Shown: positions 12,137 to 23,667, numbered from the stretch's first letter. The stretch: 64,000 nt of DNA from Ziziphus jujuba (GCF_031755915.1 NC_083384.1:6502001-6566000), one strand, 5' to 3'. Notes: generated from the sequence alone by a model not told the origin. Numbers and translations are program-made.

Positions 12137-15100
12137 TTACAATGGCTTGGTGAAGATATCCGCCAAGTTCTCCTCGGAAGTCACATACTCCAACTTCACT
12201 TCACCACTTGCTTCAAATTCCCTTAAGGAATGATACTTGACCGGTATATGCTTTGTCCTCCCATGTTGGACTGGATTTTGTGCAATTGCTATTGCTGAAG
12301 TATTGTCACACAATATTACCATGGCTTCCTCTTGCTTCAAGCTCAAGTCCTCCAATAATTTCCTAAGCCAAACACCTTGATTAGCACAACTTGAGCAAGC
12401 AATATAATCGGCTTCCGCGGTGCTTTGTGCAACGGTTTGTTGCTTCTTGGAATTCCATGAGAAAGGACCATTTCCAAGAGTGTAAATGTATCCCGATGTG
12501 CTCTTGCTATCATCCAAAGAACCAGCCCAATCACTATCACTATAACCAAGCAAAGCTTCATTCATGCCATCCTTGTACCATATACCAAAATCACTAGTAC
12601 CTTTCAAATACCTTAGGATTCTTTTTGCACAACTAAGATGATTTTGTGATGGACTATGCATAAATCTTGACAAAACAGCCACACTAAACATGATATCCGG
12701 TCTAGTAGAGCATACATATAAAAGGCTACCAATTAAACTTCTATAGATGGAAGGATTTACCTTTGGAGAATCATCATCCTTCACCAACTTGGTGCCTTCA
12801 TTCATAGGTGTGGCAACGCTATTACAATCTTCCATGTCAAACTTCTTGAGCAACTCCTTCACATAGCTTTCTTGAGATATGAAGATGCCCTTGGATGATT
12901 GGACAACTTCAATTCCAAGAAAGTATTTCATCTCTCCAAGGCTAGACATCTCAAAGTTCAATTCTAGCTCACTTTTGAAATTGCTCACTTCTTTCTCATT
13001 ACCACCGGTCACTAGAAGGTCATCAACATAAAGAGACACCAACACCATGCAACCATGAGTCCTAATATACAATGTAGGCTCATTAGGACTCCTCCTAAAT
13101 CCATGCTTTGTCAAAAAACCATCTATCTTGGCATACCATGCCCTAGGAGCTTGTTTAAGGCCATACAAGGCCTTGTGTAGCTTGTATACCTTCTCTTCAC
13201 TTCCTTTCTTCACAAAACCTTCGGGTTGCATAACATAGACCTCCTCCTTCAATATTCCATTCAAGAAGGCTGACTTCACATCAAGGTGATATACTTTCCA
13301 AGACTTTTGTGCCGAAATTGCAAGAAGAAGTCTTATGGTTTCCATCCTTGCAACCGGTGCAAAAGTCTCTCCATAATCCACACCGGCTTGTTGTGCATAT
13401 CCTTTGACAACAAGCCTTGCCTTGTGCTTATTTATGGACCCATCCGGATTGTACTTGGTCCTAAAGATCCACTTCACCCCAATAGCATTCTTTCCCTTCG
13501 GTTTTGTTACCAAGCTCCAAGTGTCATTCTTGTTTATCACATCGATTTCATCTTGCATGGCTTGTCTCCACTCTTTTCTTACCATAGCCTCATGGACATT
13601 GATTGGATCACTCAATGCCACATTACACCTTTCATAAATCTCATTAAGAGGTCTTGTGCCTCTCACACCATCACCAATCTCCAAATCAGCCCCTATGGAG
13701 ATTTCTAGCTCATTCTCATCATATTCATCATCATGAGCAGCACCTTCATCATTTCCTTGTTCCTCATCATTATCATGAGCTTCAAGCTGATTGTCTTCAT
13801 CCATACTAGCCAACTCCTCCTTACTACAAACCCATTTAGCTTCCTCATCAACTTTCACATCTCTACTTATCACAAGTTTCTTGGTTTCCAAGTTATACAC
13901 TCTATATCCCTTGGTCACATCACTATAGCCAACCAAAACACCAACTTGTGACCTTTCATCAAGCTTTCCTCTCTTCTCTTGTGGTACTAGGATGTAACAA
14001 ATGCTTCCAAATACCCTTAGATGATCAAGAGAAGGCTTATATCCAAACCAAAGCTCAAATCGGGTTTTACTCCTCAAAGACTTGGAGTAAAGCCTATTTT
14101 GGATGTAGATGGATGTATTAACTCCTTCGGCCCAAAACTTCTTTGGCAAGCCACTTTCAAACAACAAACATCTAGCCATCTCCATGATGGTACGGTTTTT
14201 CCTTTCACATACACCATTTTGTTGTGGTGTGTATGGTGTAGTGAATTGATGAACTATACCATGATCCTTACAAAGTTGTTTGAAAGCCTCACTTGTGTAT
14301 TCCCCACCATTGTCCGTCCTTAACACCTTTATAGTGCAACCGGATTGATTTTGCACTAACTTCATAAATTCTACAAACTTCTCCAAAGCTTGTGATTTTC
14401 TTTCAAGGAAATACACCCAACACATTCTTGAGTAATCATCAATGAAAGTTATGAAATACTTGCTGCCATTTAAGGATGGAACACTCATAGGACCACAAAT
14501 ATCCGAATGTATAAGTCCTAGCTTCTCCTTTGATCTCCAAGAACAAGATTGAAATGCTAGCCTAGTATGCTTTCCTTTTTGACACACTTCACACACATGT
14601 TCTTGCTTCTCCACCAATGGCATGTCTCTAACAAGTTCATGTGTGCCTACCAATGACTTAAAGCTAGCATGGCCTAGTCTTTTATGCCAAAGTTGGGAGG
14701 TGTTCTCAACTTTGGTGTTCAATGCAACCGATGCACCATTTTCATCCATATTCAACCTAAAATTCTTGTTCTTCATTCCAACACATATTAATTCATTTCC
14801 ATGTGGATCAACTATAGTGCATGTCATGTTTGAGAAGTGTAGTGCATATTTGTTTTCAAGCATTTGACCTACACTAAGTAAGTTCTCACATAAAGAAGGT
14901 ACATAGAGAACAGCATGGATAGTTTTGATACCTTTGGTGGTGTGTATCACCACATCTCCTTTGCCTTTCACTTCCATCAAGGCTCCATTTCCAATTTTGA
15001 CTTTGTTGTGGCTGCTCCTATCCAAGTTTGTGAACCACTCATGCTTGTGAGACATATGGTGTGTTGCTCCACTATCAATGATCCATCCTTCATCATTCTT

Positions 15101-16141
15101 GATGCTACTAAAACAAGTAGCAACAAACAACTCTTCGGATTCACTATCACTTGCATTATCTTTAGCAACATTTACTTGTTGCTTATCTTTCTTGTTTGCC
15201 TTGCATACTCTCTCCACATGATCCTTTTGTTGGCATTTATGGCAAAATGCATCCGGCCTCCACCAACACCTTCTTGGATGATGACCTTTCTTCTTGCAAT
15301 GGTGACAAGGTTCATAGGACTTCCTCTCGGGTTTGCTAGTTTCACCTTTCTCCTTTATGACCTTAAGCTTGTTCTTCTTTTGATTATGTATCTTTTGATG
15401 TTGATTAGACACAAATGCAGCCTCCATTGATTCTTCATGTCTAATCCTCCTCCTTTGCTCCGTAGCTTGCAAGGCATTCACCAACTCGGTCAAGGAAATT
15501 TCATTTAGGTTCCTTGACTCCTCCAATGAAGATATCTTAGCTTCAAACCTCTCGGGCAAGGAGACCAACACCTTCTCCACAATCCTTTGGTCACTTAATC
15601 TTTCACCTAGCACCCTAATTTGATTCACCACATTAAGAAGCCTTGTGGTGAACTCCTTAACCGTTTCTTTGTCTTTCATTTTGATAATCTCAAACTCCCT
15701 CCTTAGGTTAAGGATTTGCATTTGCCTTGTCCTTGCACTCCCTTGGAACTCATCTTGAAGTTTGTCCCAAGCTTCTTTGGCACTCTCACATGCCATTATC
15801 CTTGTGAAAATGGTATCACTAATACAAGAATGAATGGCGGTGAGAGCCTTGAAACCTTTAGCCAATTCCTCCTCATGGTGCTTGATTTGGTTGACCGTTG
15901 CCCCTTGTCTCAAAGGCTCGGGTTCTTGGGGATTTATGGTGACCTCCCAAAGACCATAAGCCTTCAAGTAGGCTTGCATCTTGATACTCCAAATGTTGTA
16001 GTTCTCCCCATTGAAGATAGAAGGAGAAGGAGTTGAAAAACTTGAAGAAGCCATGTGAATGTTGCTTTCTAGTATGAAAGAATATGAAAATATATTTGTG
16101 CTTTCAAGTATCTCTTCACTCTCAAGGAACGAACCAGCCAA
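12137..16141 (-). CDS. Copia gag-pol polyprotein
   Basis: One open frame of 1334 codons. The likely start is Met30 at 16054 (MASSSFSTPSP), giving about 1305 aa, typical for copia; the upstream Met at 16141 adds residues without family support. Domains in order: UBN2-type gag (NIWSIKMQAYLKAYGLWEV), two CX2CX4HX4C zinc knuckles (CHHCKKKGHHPRRC and CHKCQQKDHVERVC), aspartic protease (WIIDSGATHHMS), integrase HHCC finger (LWHKRLGHA ... CEVC) and core (IHSDICGP, RTDNGGEYTS), copia reverse transcriptase with YVDDLLV, and RNase H ending ADIFTKPL at a TAA at 12137. All catalytic motifs are present and no stop or frameshift is seen, in contrast to the copia copy at 57-60 kb. Confidence 0.95.
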   Translation of the reverse strand: MAGSFLESEEILESTNIFSYSFILESNIHMASSSFSTPSPSIFNGENYNIWSIKMQAYLKAYGLWEVTINPQEPEPLRQGATVNQIKHHEEELAKGFKALTAIHSCISDTIFTRIMACESAKEAWDKLQDEFQGSARTRQMQILNLRREFEIIKMKDKETVKEFTTRLLNVVNQIRVLGERLSDQRIVEKVLVSLPERFEAKISSLEESRNLNEISLTELVNALQATEQRRRIRHEESMEAAFVSNQHQKIHNQKKNKLKVIKEKGETSKPERKSYEPCHHCKKKGHHPRRCWWRPDAFCHKCQQKDHVERVCKANKKDKQQVNVAKDNASDSESEELFVATCFSSIKNDEGWIIDSGATHHMSHKHEWFTNLDRSSHNKVKIGNGALMEVKGKGDVVIHTTKGIKTIHAVLYVPSLCENLLSVGQMLENKYALHFSNMTCTIVDPHGNELICVGMKNKNFRLNMDENGASVALNTKVENTSQLWHKRLGHASFKSLVGTHELVRDMPLVEKQEHVCEVCQKGKHTRLAFQSCSWRSKEKLGLIHSDICGPMSVPSLNGSKYFITFIDDYSRMCWVYFLERKSQALEKFVEFMKLVQNQSGCTIKVLRTDNGGEYTSEAFKQLCKDHGIVHQFTTPYTPQQNGVCERKNRTIMEMARCLLFESGLPKKFWAEGVNTSIYIQNRLYSKSLRSKTRFELWFGYKPSLDHLRVFGSICYILVPQEKRGKLDERSQVGVLVGYSDVTKGYRVYNLETKKLVISRDVKVDEEAKWVCSKEELASMDEDNQLEAHDNDEEQGNDEGAAHDDEYDENELEISIGADLEIGDGVRGTRPLNEIYERCNVALSDPINVHEAMVRKEWRQAMQDEIDVINKNDTWSLVTKPKGKNAIGVKWIFRTKYNPDGSINKHKARLVVKGYAQQAGVDYGETFAPVARMETIRLLLAISAQKSWKVYHLDVKSAFLNGILKEEVYVMQPEGFVKKGSEEKVYKLHKALYGLKQAPRAWYAKIDGFLTKHGFRRSPNEPTLYIRTHGCMVLVSLYVDDLLVTGGNEKEVSNFKSELELNFEMSSLGEMKYFLGIEVVQSSKGIFISQESYVKELLKKFDMEDCNSVATPMNEGTKLVKDDDSPKVNPSIYRSLIGSLLYVCSTRPDIMFSVAVLSRFMHSPSQNHLSCAKRILRYLKGTSDFGIWYKDGMNEALLGYSDSDWAGSLDDSKSTSGYIYTLGNGPFSWNSKKQQTVAQSTAEADYIACSSCANQGVWLRKLLEDLSLKQEEAMVILCDNTSAIAIAQNPVQHGRTKHIPVKYHSLREFEASGEVKLEYVTSEENLADIFTKPL

Positions 16142-16170
16142 AAAACCTCACAAATCTCACAAAAATGTGC

Positions 16171-16185
16171 CTTGCTCTGATACCA
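16171..16185 (-). other. Copia primer-binding site (initiator tRNA-Met)
   Basis: Minus strand TGGTATCAGAGCAAG, three bases inside the 5' LTR. This is the usual initiator Met-tRNA complement of plant LTR elements. Confidence 0.88.
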
Positions 16186-16188
16186 CTT

Positions 16189-17224
16189 TGTTGGGGTGAG
16201 AGAGGTTATGACCAAGAGCAAGCTAGCTTGAAGTGTTAGCAACAAGCAAGCTTTTGGTGATGCTCTTGGGAATGGTTGTGTGTGAGTTGTGTTTTTAGGT
16301 TTTGGTTATGGTGTTTTCTGGTTTTTAGGGTTCCTAAAGTGTTCTAAGGTGTTGAAGAAGAGATAAGAAGAAGAGGAACACGTTGGCTTTTGAAAATAAG
16401 GCTTAGATGTGTAGCCATTTCATTCATTTTACAATATAAGCTTGAAATTACAACTAGTTCACACATGCCAAGCATGTGAGCTTACAAAATGAGTAAAGTA
16501 TTTGAAATTTAAAAAGTAAAATGGTCAACACCTAACTTTTCATACACAAAAGAGTCAAAAACCAGCTGCAACATGTCTATTCCAAATATAGTAAAAAGTG
16601 GCACATGGTTTGAACTAAGTTCCTATTGTTTAACTAGTTTGGGTAAACAACCAAACTAGCTTCACCTACTTAGTTCCCCTTTGTATCTGCTTATGAAACT
16701 TGGTTTGAATCATCCTTGGTCATCAATAAATATTGTTCCAAGAGCTAGAAAAGTTCGGGAACCGGATCATGGGCCAAACAGCTCCAAAACTGGCCCATAC
16801 TCTGCATACTGGGCCCATCAGATACAGCAATCTGTTTGGAATAGAAAATGGACTTTCCCATGTCATTTTGACCTGAAATTTAAACCATAGTCTTCTATAT
16901 ATGTCTGTAGACATCCCTCAAAATTTCAGCCCAAAACTCCATTTGCAACCTGAGATATAAGATAAATAGTGGAACTATGTTGCTGGAAATTATGAATTCA
17001 GCACCATAGGCATTTCAAGCATAACATTCCTACTCTTTTGTGCATAATCTTGCCTATAATTTTGCATACATAACTTAGGCACAAAACATTATCAAAATAT
17101 ACCTTGCATCAATTAAAAACATACAAAGAAATATAAACTCATAAAAGGAAAGGATTTGATACCAAGGTGTGCATGCTAGCCGGTGACATGCACCATCAAG
17201 TGGCAAAATTGCCACACTTCAACA
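16189..17224 (-). repeat. Copia 5' LTR
   Basis: 1036 bp, the promoter-bearing LTR of the minus-strand element, followed by the right target-site duplication GGTAC at 17225-17229. Confidence 0.93.
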
Positions 17225-19690
17225 GGTACGTAGCTCGCTCTATGCCAGTTCGGTTTTTAGCTCAGGTTCAAATCATTGGTCAGGTACAGGTTTTCTTTTC
17301 CTCAGCTCGACATGAACAAAGATAGTAGGTAGGCTGAATTAATTATGCTTCTATCTGCTTCTATCCTCCAGGTAAAGCGGATGAAGAGAAAAGAAATGGA
17401 TTTTATTGTATTTAAGTGAAGAGGTGGTTTATTTATCAATGAACACTGCCTTTTCCTCTCCTTATTAGGAGAAAGCAAGCTACCTTCAAAACCTTGAATT
17501 AATACCCGGTCCGAACTGGATAGATAATTCCTTACGGGATAACATCTGATTGAATCCCTTCTGAATGCCTGCCTCTCATGAATCCCCACCTTAATCCCGA
17601 GGGAATAAAACTATCCCAAAGAATAGAACTGGGATGGGCATTGACAAATCTATCTTGACTGGCTGTTATCTGGCTGGATGAGAAGAAGACAATGACACTA
17701 GTTTTCATTACCTCAATAACGGAGAAAGTTCCACTTGGTCTGAGAAAGCAAGAATTTCAATGAAAATCTGTGGGTGATTCGGCAAAGAAAAGCAATCTCG
17801 AAGGGAAGAAATCTATCATCTTTATGTCTTGCTGACTTGCTAGCTAGCCCTAGCTTCCTAGAAAAATTACAGCTTGCCCTGTACTTGATAATGGTACAGC
17901 CGGAGAGAACAGCACATTGAATTGAAGAATTTTCTTCCACATTAAAAAACTTCCTAAAGCACTTAGCTTGCTTATTGAGAAAAAGCTTACACTGTTCTGC
18001 AGTTGATGTTATGGATCAGCCTCACTCTTCATGCCAGCATCTTCTACCGATTGTTAGCCTGTTTAGGTGACCTCAGAGGATTCCAATCACCCGGCACAGC
18101 ATGTTTATTCTCGGTGGCGATTACATTATGACCGGGTTATTCAAATAAGTCGTGTTTGCTATGCTTTTCCCATGTTACAACTTTTGTGCCAATTCGGTCG
18201 ATTCGGAATGGATCGGTTAAACATTCTATTAGGGAGCCTGGTCTTGACTCTTCTGTGTGGTATTCATTCTCGTTCGGCTCTTGGGATCACATCCAGCAGT
18301 GGTTGGAACCATTTACCCTCCTCCCTTGTTGGAGTAAGCGTTCCCTAACTGGGGTTTCGTTTTGTTTTTCCTAGTTAATCATTGGTTTTAGCTTTAGTTT
18401 ACCCCTTCCCTTTTCTTTCCTTTTAGTCAGTTATGAGATATTAATTTAGCAACAGAGTTTCTGCCGCACATTCTATTTGTTCCCTATGTTCAGCTGTGTT
18501 TGGCGGTGGATAAGCTACAAGTTGGTATTTAGTTTAGAGCTTGTTATTTCCTTTCACTTTTCCCAACGAGGTGGAGGGCCATCGCAGAAAGCACCTCCTT
18601 CATGTTAATTTCAGCGATATAAGATTGCTTGTATGGCTCAGGATGTTGCAAGGCATATATCAAAATGTTTCTTAGCCTTTTTTTTTTTTTACATACATAG
18701 GAAATCAAATATGCTGAGGAAGAATGAGTGATCCGTTCCCTTGAGGATCATGGCCTTACCACTCGGTCCCCGATGGCCAGCAGGGGATTCGGTATAGCAG
18801 CTCACGTTTGTTTGTGCTGCGCGTTCCCACTGGACTGGACACGTGTTAGCTGTAGGAAGTATGGTTTCGAAAGTGACTTCTTCTCCTCAGTCGCCCCTTA
18901 CTCTATAAATACTGTTTTCAGCACTGGTTTTCCATGGTTCATAAGCAGGAATCGAGATTGATAGGAAAAAAAAAAAACTTAACGAACACTTTCTTTTATT
19001 TTTTTTTAATATATAAGGGATTCCTTCTCTTATCCTCTATATATCTCATCGTTGGTCCTTCGCAAGTGCTCTCCGTGAGCACTTTACATCTTTCTTAAAT
19101 GAGAACACGTAGACGCAAGCAGTGCCTCTACCTAACAAAGAGATGTCCCTGAAATAGGGGATTGGTTGATCGGAAAGCTCAGGCAAGAGAATCCATTTCT
19201 TTTCTTGTATTTATTATTATTCTGATTGATCTGTAGTTCAAGGGCACTCTTCCTAATCCGAGTTTGAGATGGAATAAGACCCAGATGTAGAGTCCCGTCG
19301 GCCGGAAAGGGTTCTGTCTATTGATTTTTGACTCCCTTCTGGCCTTACCTTTAAATAATGGGTTCTTCTCTTTCCCCATGAGGGAAAGCCCTTTCCAGAT
19401 GGAGTAGTGCATCTCTGTATTGAAAGCCCGCCCTACAGATAGAAGTTCCTATCTCTACTACCTATCCAACCCGAAGACTCTTATTCATAGTGGAGTGCTT
19501 CGAGTAGGATCCGATCCCATCCCAGCAGTCAAACTCCTTCCTGCCCGGCTCACCTGCCTCTGAAGCTAGAATGCCTTTATGCGAATGTTGCTTAAGTTTA
19601 TTTTCAGTGTCTTCAGAGATGGAAATTAGGAGTTCCAATTTCCACTCAAAAATCTATGATTTCATAATCCTCAGACAATGAGCGGCCAAA
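17225..19690. other. Mitochondrial-like DNA block (probable NUMT)
   Basis: Base composition and texture change sharply here. The block is GC-richer, with balanced strings such as CGAGTAGGATCCGATCCCATCCCAG (19500-19524 region) and CACGTGTTAGCTGTAGGAAG, unlike the AT-rich flanks, and it has no plant gene structure. The style matches intergenic plant mitochondrial DNA. The copia element split its left edge, because GGAGGTAC at 11031-11038 joins GTAGCTCGC after excision. The right edge is near 19690, where poly-A and AT-rich DNA resume. I recognised no mitochondrial gene or tRNA in it, so the call is an inference from style. Frames at 17302-19412 look like chance ORFs. Confidence 0.5.
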
Positions 19691-19988
19691 GACCCCCAAA
19701 AAGAAAAAAAAAAAAAGTCAATGACCATAAATTTGATATGACGAACTTATATTCATCATGCGCGTTTACTGTATAAAATTTGAAAAACTAAAACATTTTT
19801 TTCATAATAAAAGAAAGACTAAATAATTGACTTTTAGTATTGCAATTGTGTAAACAAACGTTAGATCATGCTGCCTTTTTGGTTCTTCGCATATATAAAT
19901 AAACGATCTTCAATATTGTCTTATAAAGCATTCCAACTTCAAAGCTTTCGTCAAAGTTTTGAGAGTTCCAAAGCCTCAAAAGGCAAAA

Positions 19989-20855
19989 ATGGCGTCCAAC
20001 GTGTTTGGCATCCCCATTACGATCCAAACATTAGAGGCGATGCCGAAATATCAAGGGAAGGAGATAACGGCAACAGACAGAGCTTAAGAAGCTCTGATAA
20101 TGAAAAGTGCAGACGACAAAGATGTGAACGCCGGGAAATTTGTTGAGAGCTTGAAACCAAAATATAGTGCTGTAGTAGTCACCACGGCTTGCTTGATTTA
20201 CAATGCAACAGGAAACAGATTAACACATGTTGGGTCCCATGATTGGCAAGGGCATATTGGGGATTCTCCATAACCATTGGTGCTCGAAACTGGTCAATGG
20301 GGTGCATTTCTTCACGTCCACAATATTCCATCGTTTACTGGCTCAATCAGAGCCACCATATATCGTGGCCAGGATGAGAATGGAGATGCTTCTGACTGGA
20401 TGTTGGCTTGGTACAATCCATGAGATAGAGCGCTCGACCACAACCGTGTAAGTAGCTAATTTTTTTTATTTATTTTTATTTTTTTTAGAAGATGTGACAA
20501 TTATTAGGAATTTTTATTTTATACAAGATAATTTTTTTGTTTTATATAAATCAAATATTCCGTGGAAAAATTACATACTCAAAGCAGGACTATATAATCA
20601 TAAACCAAGATCTTATGGATAATTTTGTAGGTGTGTACCGAGATTCGTGTAGTTGATCACTACAAGGGAATTGATTGGAGCAGTATTTATGATTACAAGT
20701 TGAGCAAGTTTGACCAATATAGCAACGACACGTGGAATGGATGCTGTTCAAGTGTGATTACCGGCTACTCTGATGGTATAGATGTGAACACGGCCAATAG
20801 GAATTGTCCTATATTTGAAGGAATGATGACTCTTAAAAATGCTTGGATACAGTGA
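19989..20855 (+). pseudogene. 23 kDa jasmonate-induced protein-like pseudogene
   Basis: Exon 1 (19989-20447) starts MASNVFGIPITIQTLEAM and continues with DVNAGKFVESLKPKY, CLIYNATGN, HDWQGHIGDSP, GQWGAFLHVHN and ATIYRGQ. Exon 2 (20631-20855) gives VCTEIRVVDHY, ending NAWIQ and TGA. This is the pattern of the 23 kDa jasmonate-induced protein family. The intron 20448-20630 keeps GTAAGT and TTTTGTAG. Three in-frame stops break exon 1: TAA at 20085-20087 (codon 33), TAA at 20271-20273 (codon 95, after DSP) and TGA at 20421-20423 (codon 145, after WYNP). There is no frameshift and exon 2 is fully open, so loss looks recent. The family function is poorly known (jasmonate- and stress-induced in cereals and related genes in dicots). 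Confidence 0.85.
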
Positions 20856-21286
20856 AACATAAGGAATGAAAATAATGCTATTTAATTGGGATCGCAGTTT
20901 ATGTGTGGTAGCACTTGTATTTTAGAAAGTATGAACTCTGAAAAATGAGTGAAGAATGCATTTTCTTTTCTTTCTTTTATTTGAAAAAAAAAAAACTGTA
21001 TATGTATTTTAAAGAATAAGATTTTATAGAAACCATGAAATATTTAAGATTTTGCATTGATAATGTCTTTGTCACATGTATAAGTTTATGTTACTTGAAT
21101 AATAATTAAACATTTCAAACTTCGGCTGTGCTAAGAGGTAAATGTTACAAATTTTTTAGTTTTCAGAGAGGCTGGCAACACTAGATCGAGGAATATATCC
21201 ATAAGGTGAAAAAAAAAAAAAAAAGTGTGAAACAGTTCCTATATATTATGTTACTTTCGTTAGTATTTTTATTTATTTTTTTTTTT
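20856..21286. other. AT-rich spacer
   Basis: Downstream sequence of the jasmonate-induced-protein pseudogene with poly-A/T runs. No gene seen. Confidence 0.5.
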
Positions 21287-21740
21287 TGGCTAAAAGAGAA
21301 GTTTTTATAAACCAATAAACCCAAAGAATACAGAAAGGCAAAGGGAGTTGGCTACTCACCACACTCCTCCTGCGTTACAAAGTTAGAAAAACAACTAGGG
21401 AGGGAGTTTTGAGACAAAAAAAACCAGTAATGTCATGCTTTATACACCAACTACAGACATAATCAGCTAGTATATTTTCCTCCCTAGGAATCCAGACGAA
21501 ATGAACTTCCTGGAACTCTTTCATTAAACACAAAAAGTCAAAATAAATCCTGCGGCCGCCCAATGGTGAAGATGACGTTCCGGATTGTTTAGGCTTTGAA
21601 TTAGGAGTCTAGCACCTGATTCACACCATAAGTTATTCTAGCCTTCTTCTTTAGCTAAAATCAGTCCCTGGAGCACTCCATAAGTTTCAGCCACTTCTGG
21701 CACGTCGGATTGACATTTGACTGCCTTGATTTTTATTGTC
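21287..21740 (-). mobile_element. LINE remnant, RNase H-like domain and 3' end
   Basis: Read on the minus strand from about 21730: VPEVAETYGVLQGLILAKEE, a TAG stop, NNLWCESGARLLIQSLNNPE, then after a frameshift FDFLCLMKEFQEVHFVWIPR and ENILADYV. This is the plant RNase H-like (RVT_3) domain that ends many non-LTR retroelements. The poly-T run at about 21270-21286 is the complement of its poly-A tail. It is 5'-truncated and non-functional. Confidence 0.75.
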
Positions 21741-22230
21741 TAGTATTGTTTGAATAAAATAATATCATACTCTAATTATCTTATTCGAAAGCATCTTCAA
21801 TGGTATAGTGTGTTTGCCATTAAAATGCCAAAAAGTAACATAATTGTGGTGTATATTTTCTCCAACGGCACATTACAAAAAATGTCAATTGCATTTCAAT
21901 TGTATTTGGCATCAAAAGATGCAGTTGCAGTTGGCATGCATTTTTTGATAGTGTACCTTACTATAATAAAATCTATAGGATCCATATTATTAAACAATAT
22001 AATTTTTAATTTTTTAATTATTAAAACTAAAAAAATGAGATCCAGTCAAAAAATAATATGATTAAATAAAATATATATTTATCAATGTCATTTTTTACCA
22101 TATTAGCATTGGTAATGACATTTACTATTGAAAACGAAATATCAATTCTAAACTTTTTGAAAATGTCAATGCTAAAAATGCAATTTATTATTAAAAATAT
22201 TCTTAATTTATACGTTTAATTAAGTATTAT
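21741..22230. other. AT-rich spacer
   Basis: No gene or recognisable repeat. The frame 21750-22061 is a low-complexity AT ORF. Confidence 0.5.
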
Positions 22231-22235
22231 AATGT

Positions 22236-22384
22236 TGTGAGATCCCACATCGGTTGGAAAGGGGAACAAAGTATATCTTAAAAAAGGGTGTGAATACCTT
22301 TCCCTTGTAACGCGTTTTGACAAAACCATGCGGGCTGGGCCCAAAACGGATAATATCGCATGTGGATGGTCTGAGCTTGTTACA
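22236..22384 (+). repeat. Solo TRIM-type LTR
   Basis: A 149-bp unit starting TGTGAGATCCCACATCGG and ending GTTACA, the same family as the LTRs at 50484-51234. The flank AATGT at 22231-22235 recurs at 22384-22388 (sharing the LTR's last A), a 4-5-bp target-site duplication. There is no internal region, so it is a solo LTR of a terminal-repeat retrotransposon in miniature. Confidence 0.85.
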
Positions 22385-22438
22385 ATGTAGTTATATTTTA
22401 TTTATTTATCTAATTATGTATAATTTATTTAACTTTGA

Positions 22439-22921
22439 GGGTACATTTAGTATGCAGTATTGGACTATATTGGATTGTATTGTTATAAGTTGTATTGTAT
22501 TGGAATATATTATATTATACATATACTATGTTTTGATGCTGAATTGTATAAAATAATACATCGTTTGGTACAATGGTGTATTGTATTGTATTATTTTTAA
22601 TTATTTATTATTTCATAAATTATTACTATTAGAAAAATAAATATTATAAAAATATCATGTATTTTTCTTTCCATTCTATATATTATTATAATTCATGATA
22701 ATAATAAAATTTAATATTAAAAAAATTAAAAAAATAAATGGTATCATAGTTTAGAAAAAATAAAAAAATATATACAAAAAGCTTAAAATTTACTAAATTA
22801 CAAAAAATAAAAAACAGTTTTTACAATATATATATATATATATATATATAGAAAAAACAAAATATTACAATATAATAAATTTAATATACATATATTCTAA
22901 TTTCGTTTACTCTCGCTCACA

Positions 22922-22996
<75 letters not shown>

Positions 22997-23667
22997 CCTT
23001 CTTCACCCAAATTTCTCTGCACCATTCTTCCTTCTCTTTCTCTCATTACCAGATTGTAAAGAGGGAAAAAATAAAATAAAATCGACGGCCATTAATTTGC
23101 AGCAAAATGGGTTGGAATTTCTCTTCAATTTTTTTTTTTTCGTTAGATTGCAAGAAGAGAGAAGATGAAGGGGATGCGTTTAATCTCTCTCCAAGGTATT
23201 CTTAATTTCTGTGGTCGAATTGGAAATTTTTTTTTTTTTTTACTTTTGGGAGGTGTTTGTTTCTGGGCAAATTTCCAAAGGATGAAGCAATGGGGTTGGC
23301 TCTGTGTGCATCCATGAGAGAGGGTGGACAACAGGGTCTGGCATGGAAGGTCCGTCGATCCTAGCCGAGACCAAGGACAGATCAGTCAAAGAGAGGATCT
23401 CAACCTTCTCGAGGCCCCTCTTCAAAAAATCATTACATCAACTGTATAGTTTTTGGGAGGAGAGGCGGCATAGTTGTAGATGAGGGAGAGTTGTATTAGA
23501 TAATACAAAGGAAATCGGGTGTATTAGTAATACACCGTGAGTTGCATTGAAAAACACGAAGAGGTATTATATAATCCAATACCTTCACAATCCAAATGTA
23601 TCCAAACATTGTATTACATAATACAATACAATCCAATACCCATCATTATCGCATGCCAAACACACCC
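22439..23667. mobile_element. PIF/Harbinger-like TIR element, non-autonomous
   Basis: The left end GGGTACATTTAGTATGC and the complement of the right end, GGGTGTGTTTGGCATGC, form an imperfect terminal inverted repeat. Both ends continue into ATTGGATTGTATTGTATTA-like sequence. A 3-bp TGA lies on each side (22436-22438 and 23668-23670). GGGTGTGTTTGG termini with a 3-bp duplication are typical of PIF/Harbinger or Tourist elements. The interior is non-coding and includes a long (CT)n run. No transposase seen. Confidence 0.6.
22925..22989. repeat. (CT)n microsatellite
   Basis: About 32 CT units inside the TIR element. Confidence 0.95.

Larger units (their letters stand above)
11039..17224 (-). mobile_element. 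Complete Ty1/copia LTR retrotransposon
   Basis: A full-length element of 6186 bp on the minus strand, with two 1036-bp LTRs (11039-12074 and 16189-17224), each TGTTG...CAACA on the plus strand. It is flanked by the 5-bp duplication GGTAC and has a primer-binding site, a polypurine tract and one uninterrupted gag-pol frame. By eye the LTRs differ at about ten positions (about 1%), for example in the 11505-11625 versus 16655-16775 stretch, at GTGAAAC/GTGGAAC and at CACGTC/CACTTC. That points to a recent insertion. It landed at the left edge of mitochondrial-like DNA. It may still be transposition-competent, but expression cannot be read from sequence. Confidence 0.95.

Noticed and set aside
14021..15430. 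Several plus-strand frames of 70-170 codons
   Set aside because: All are antisense shadows of the intact copia gag-pol frame.
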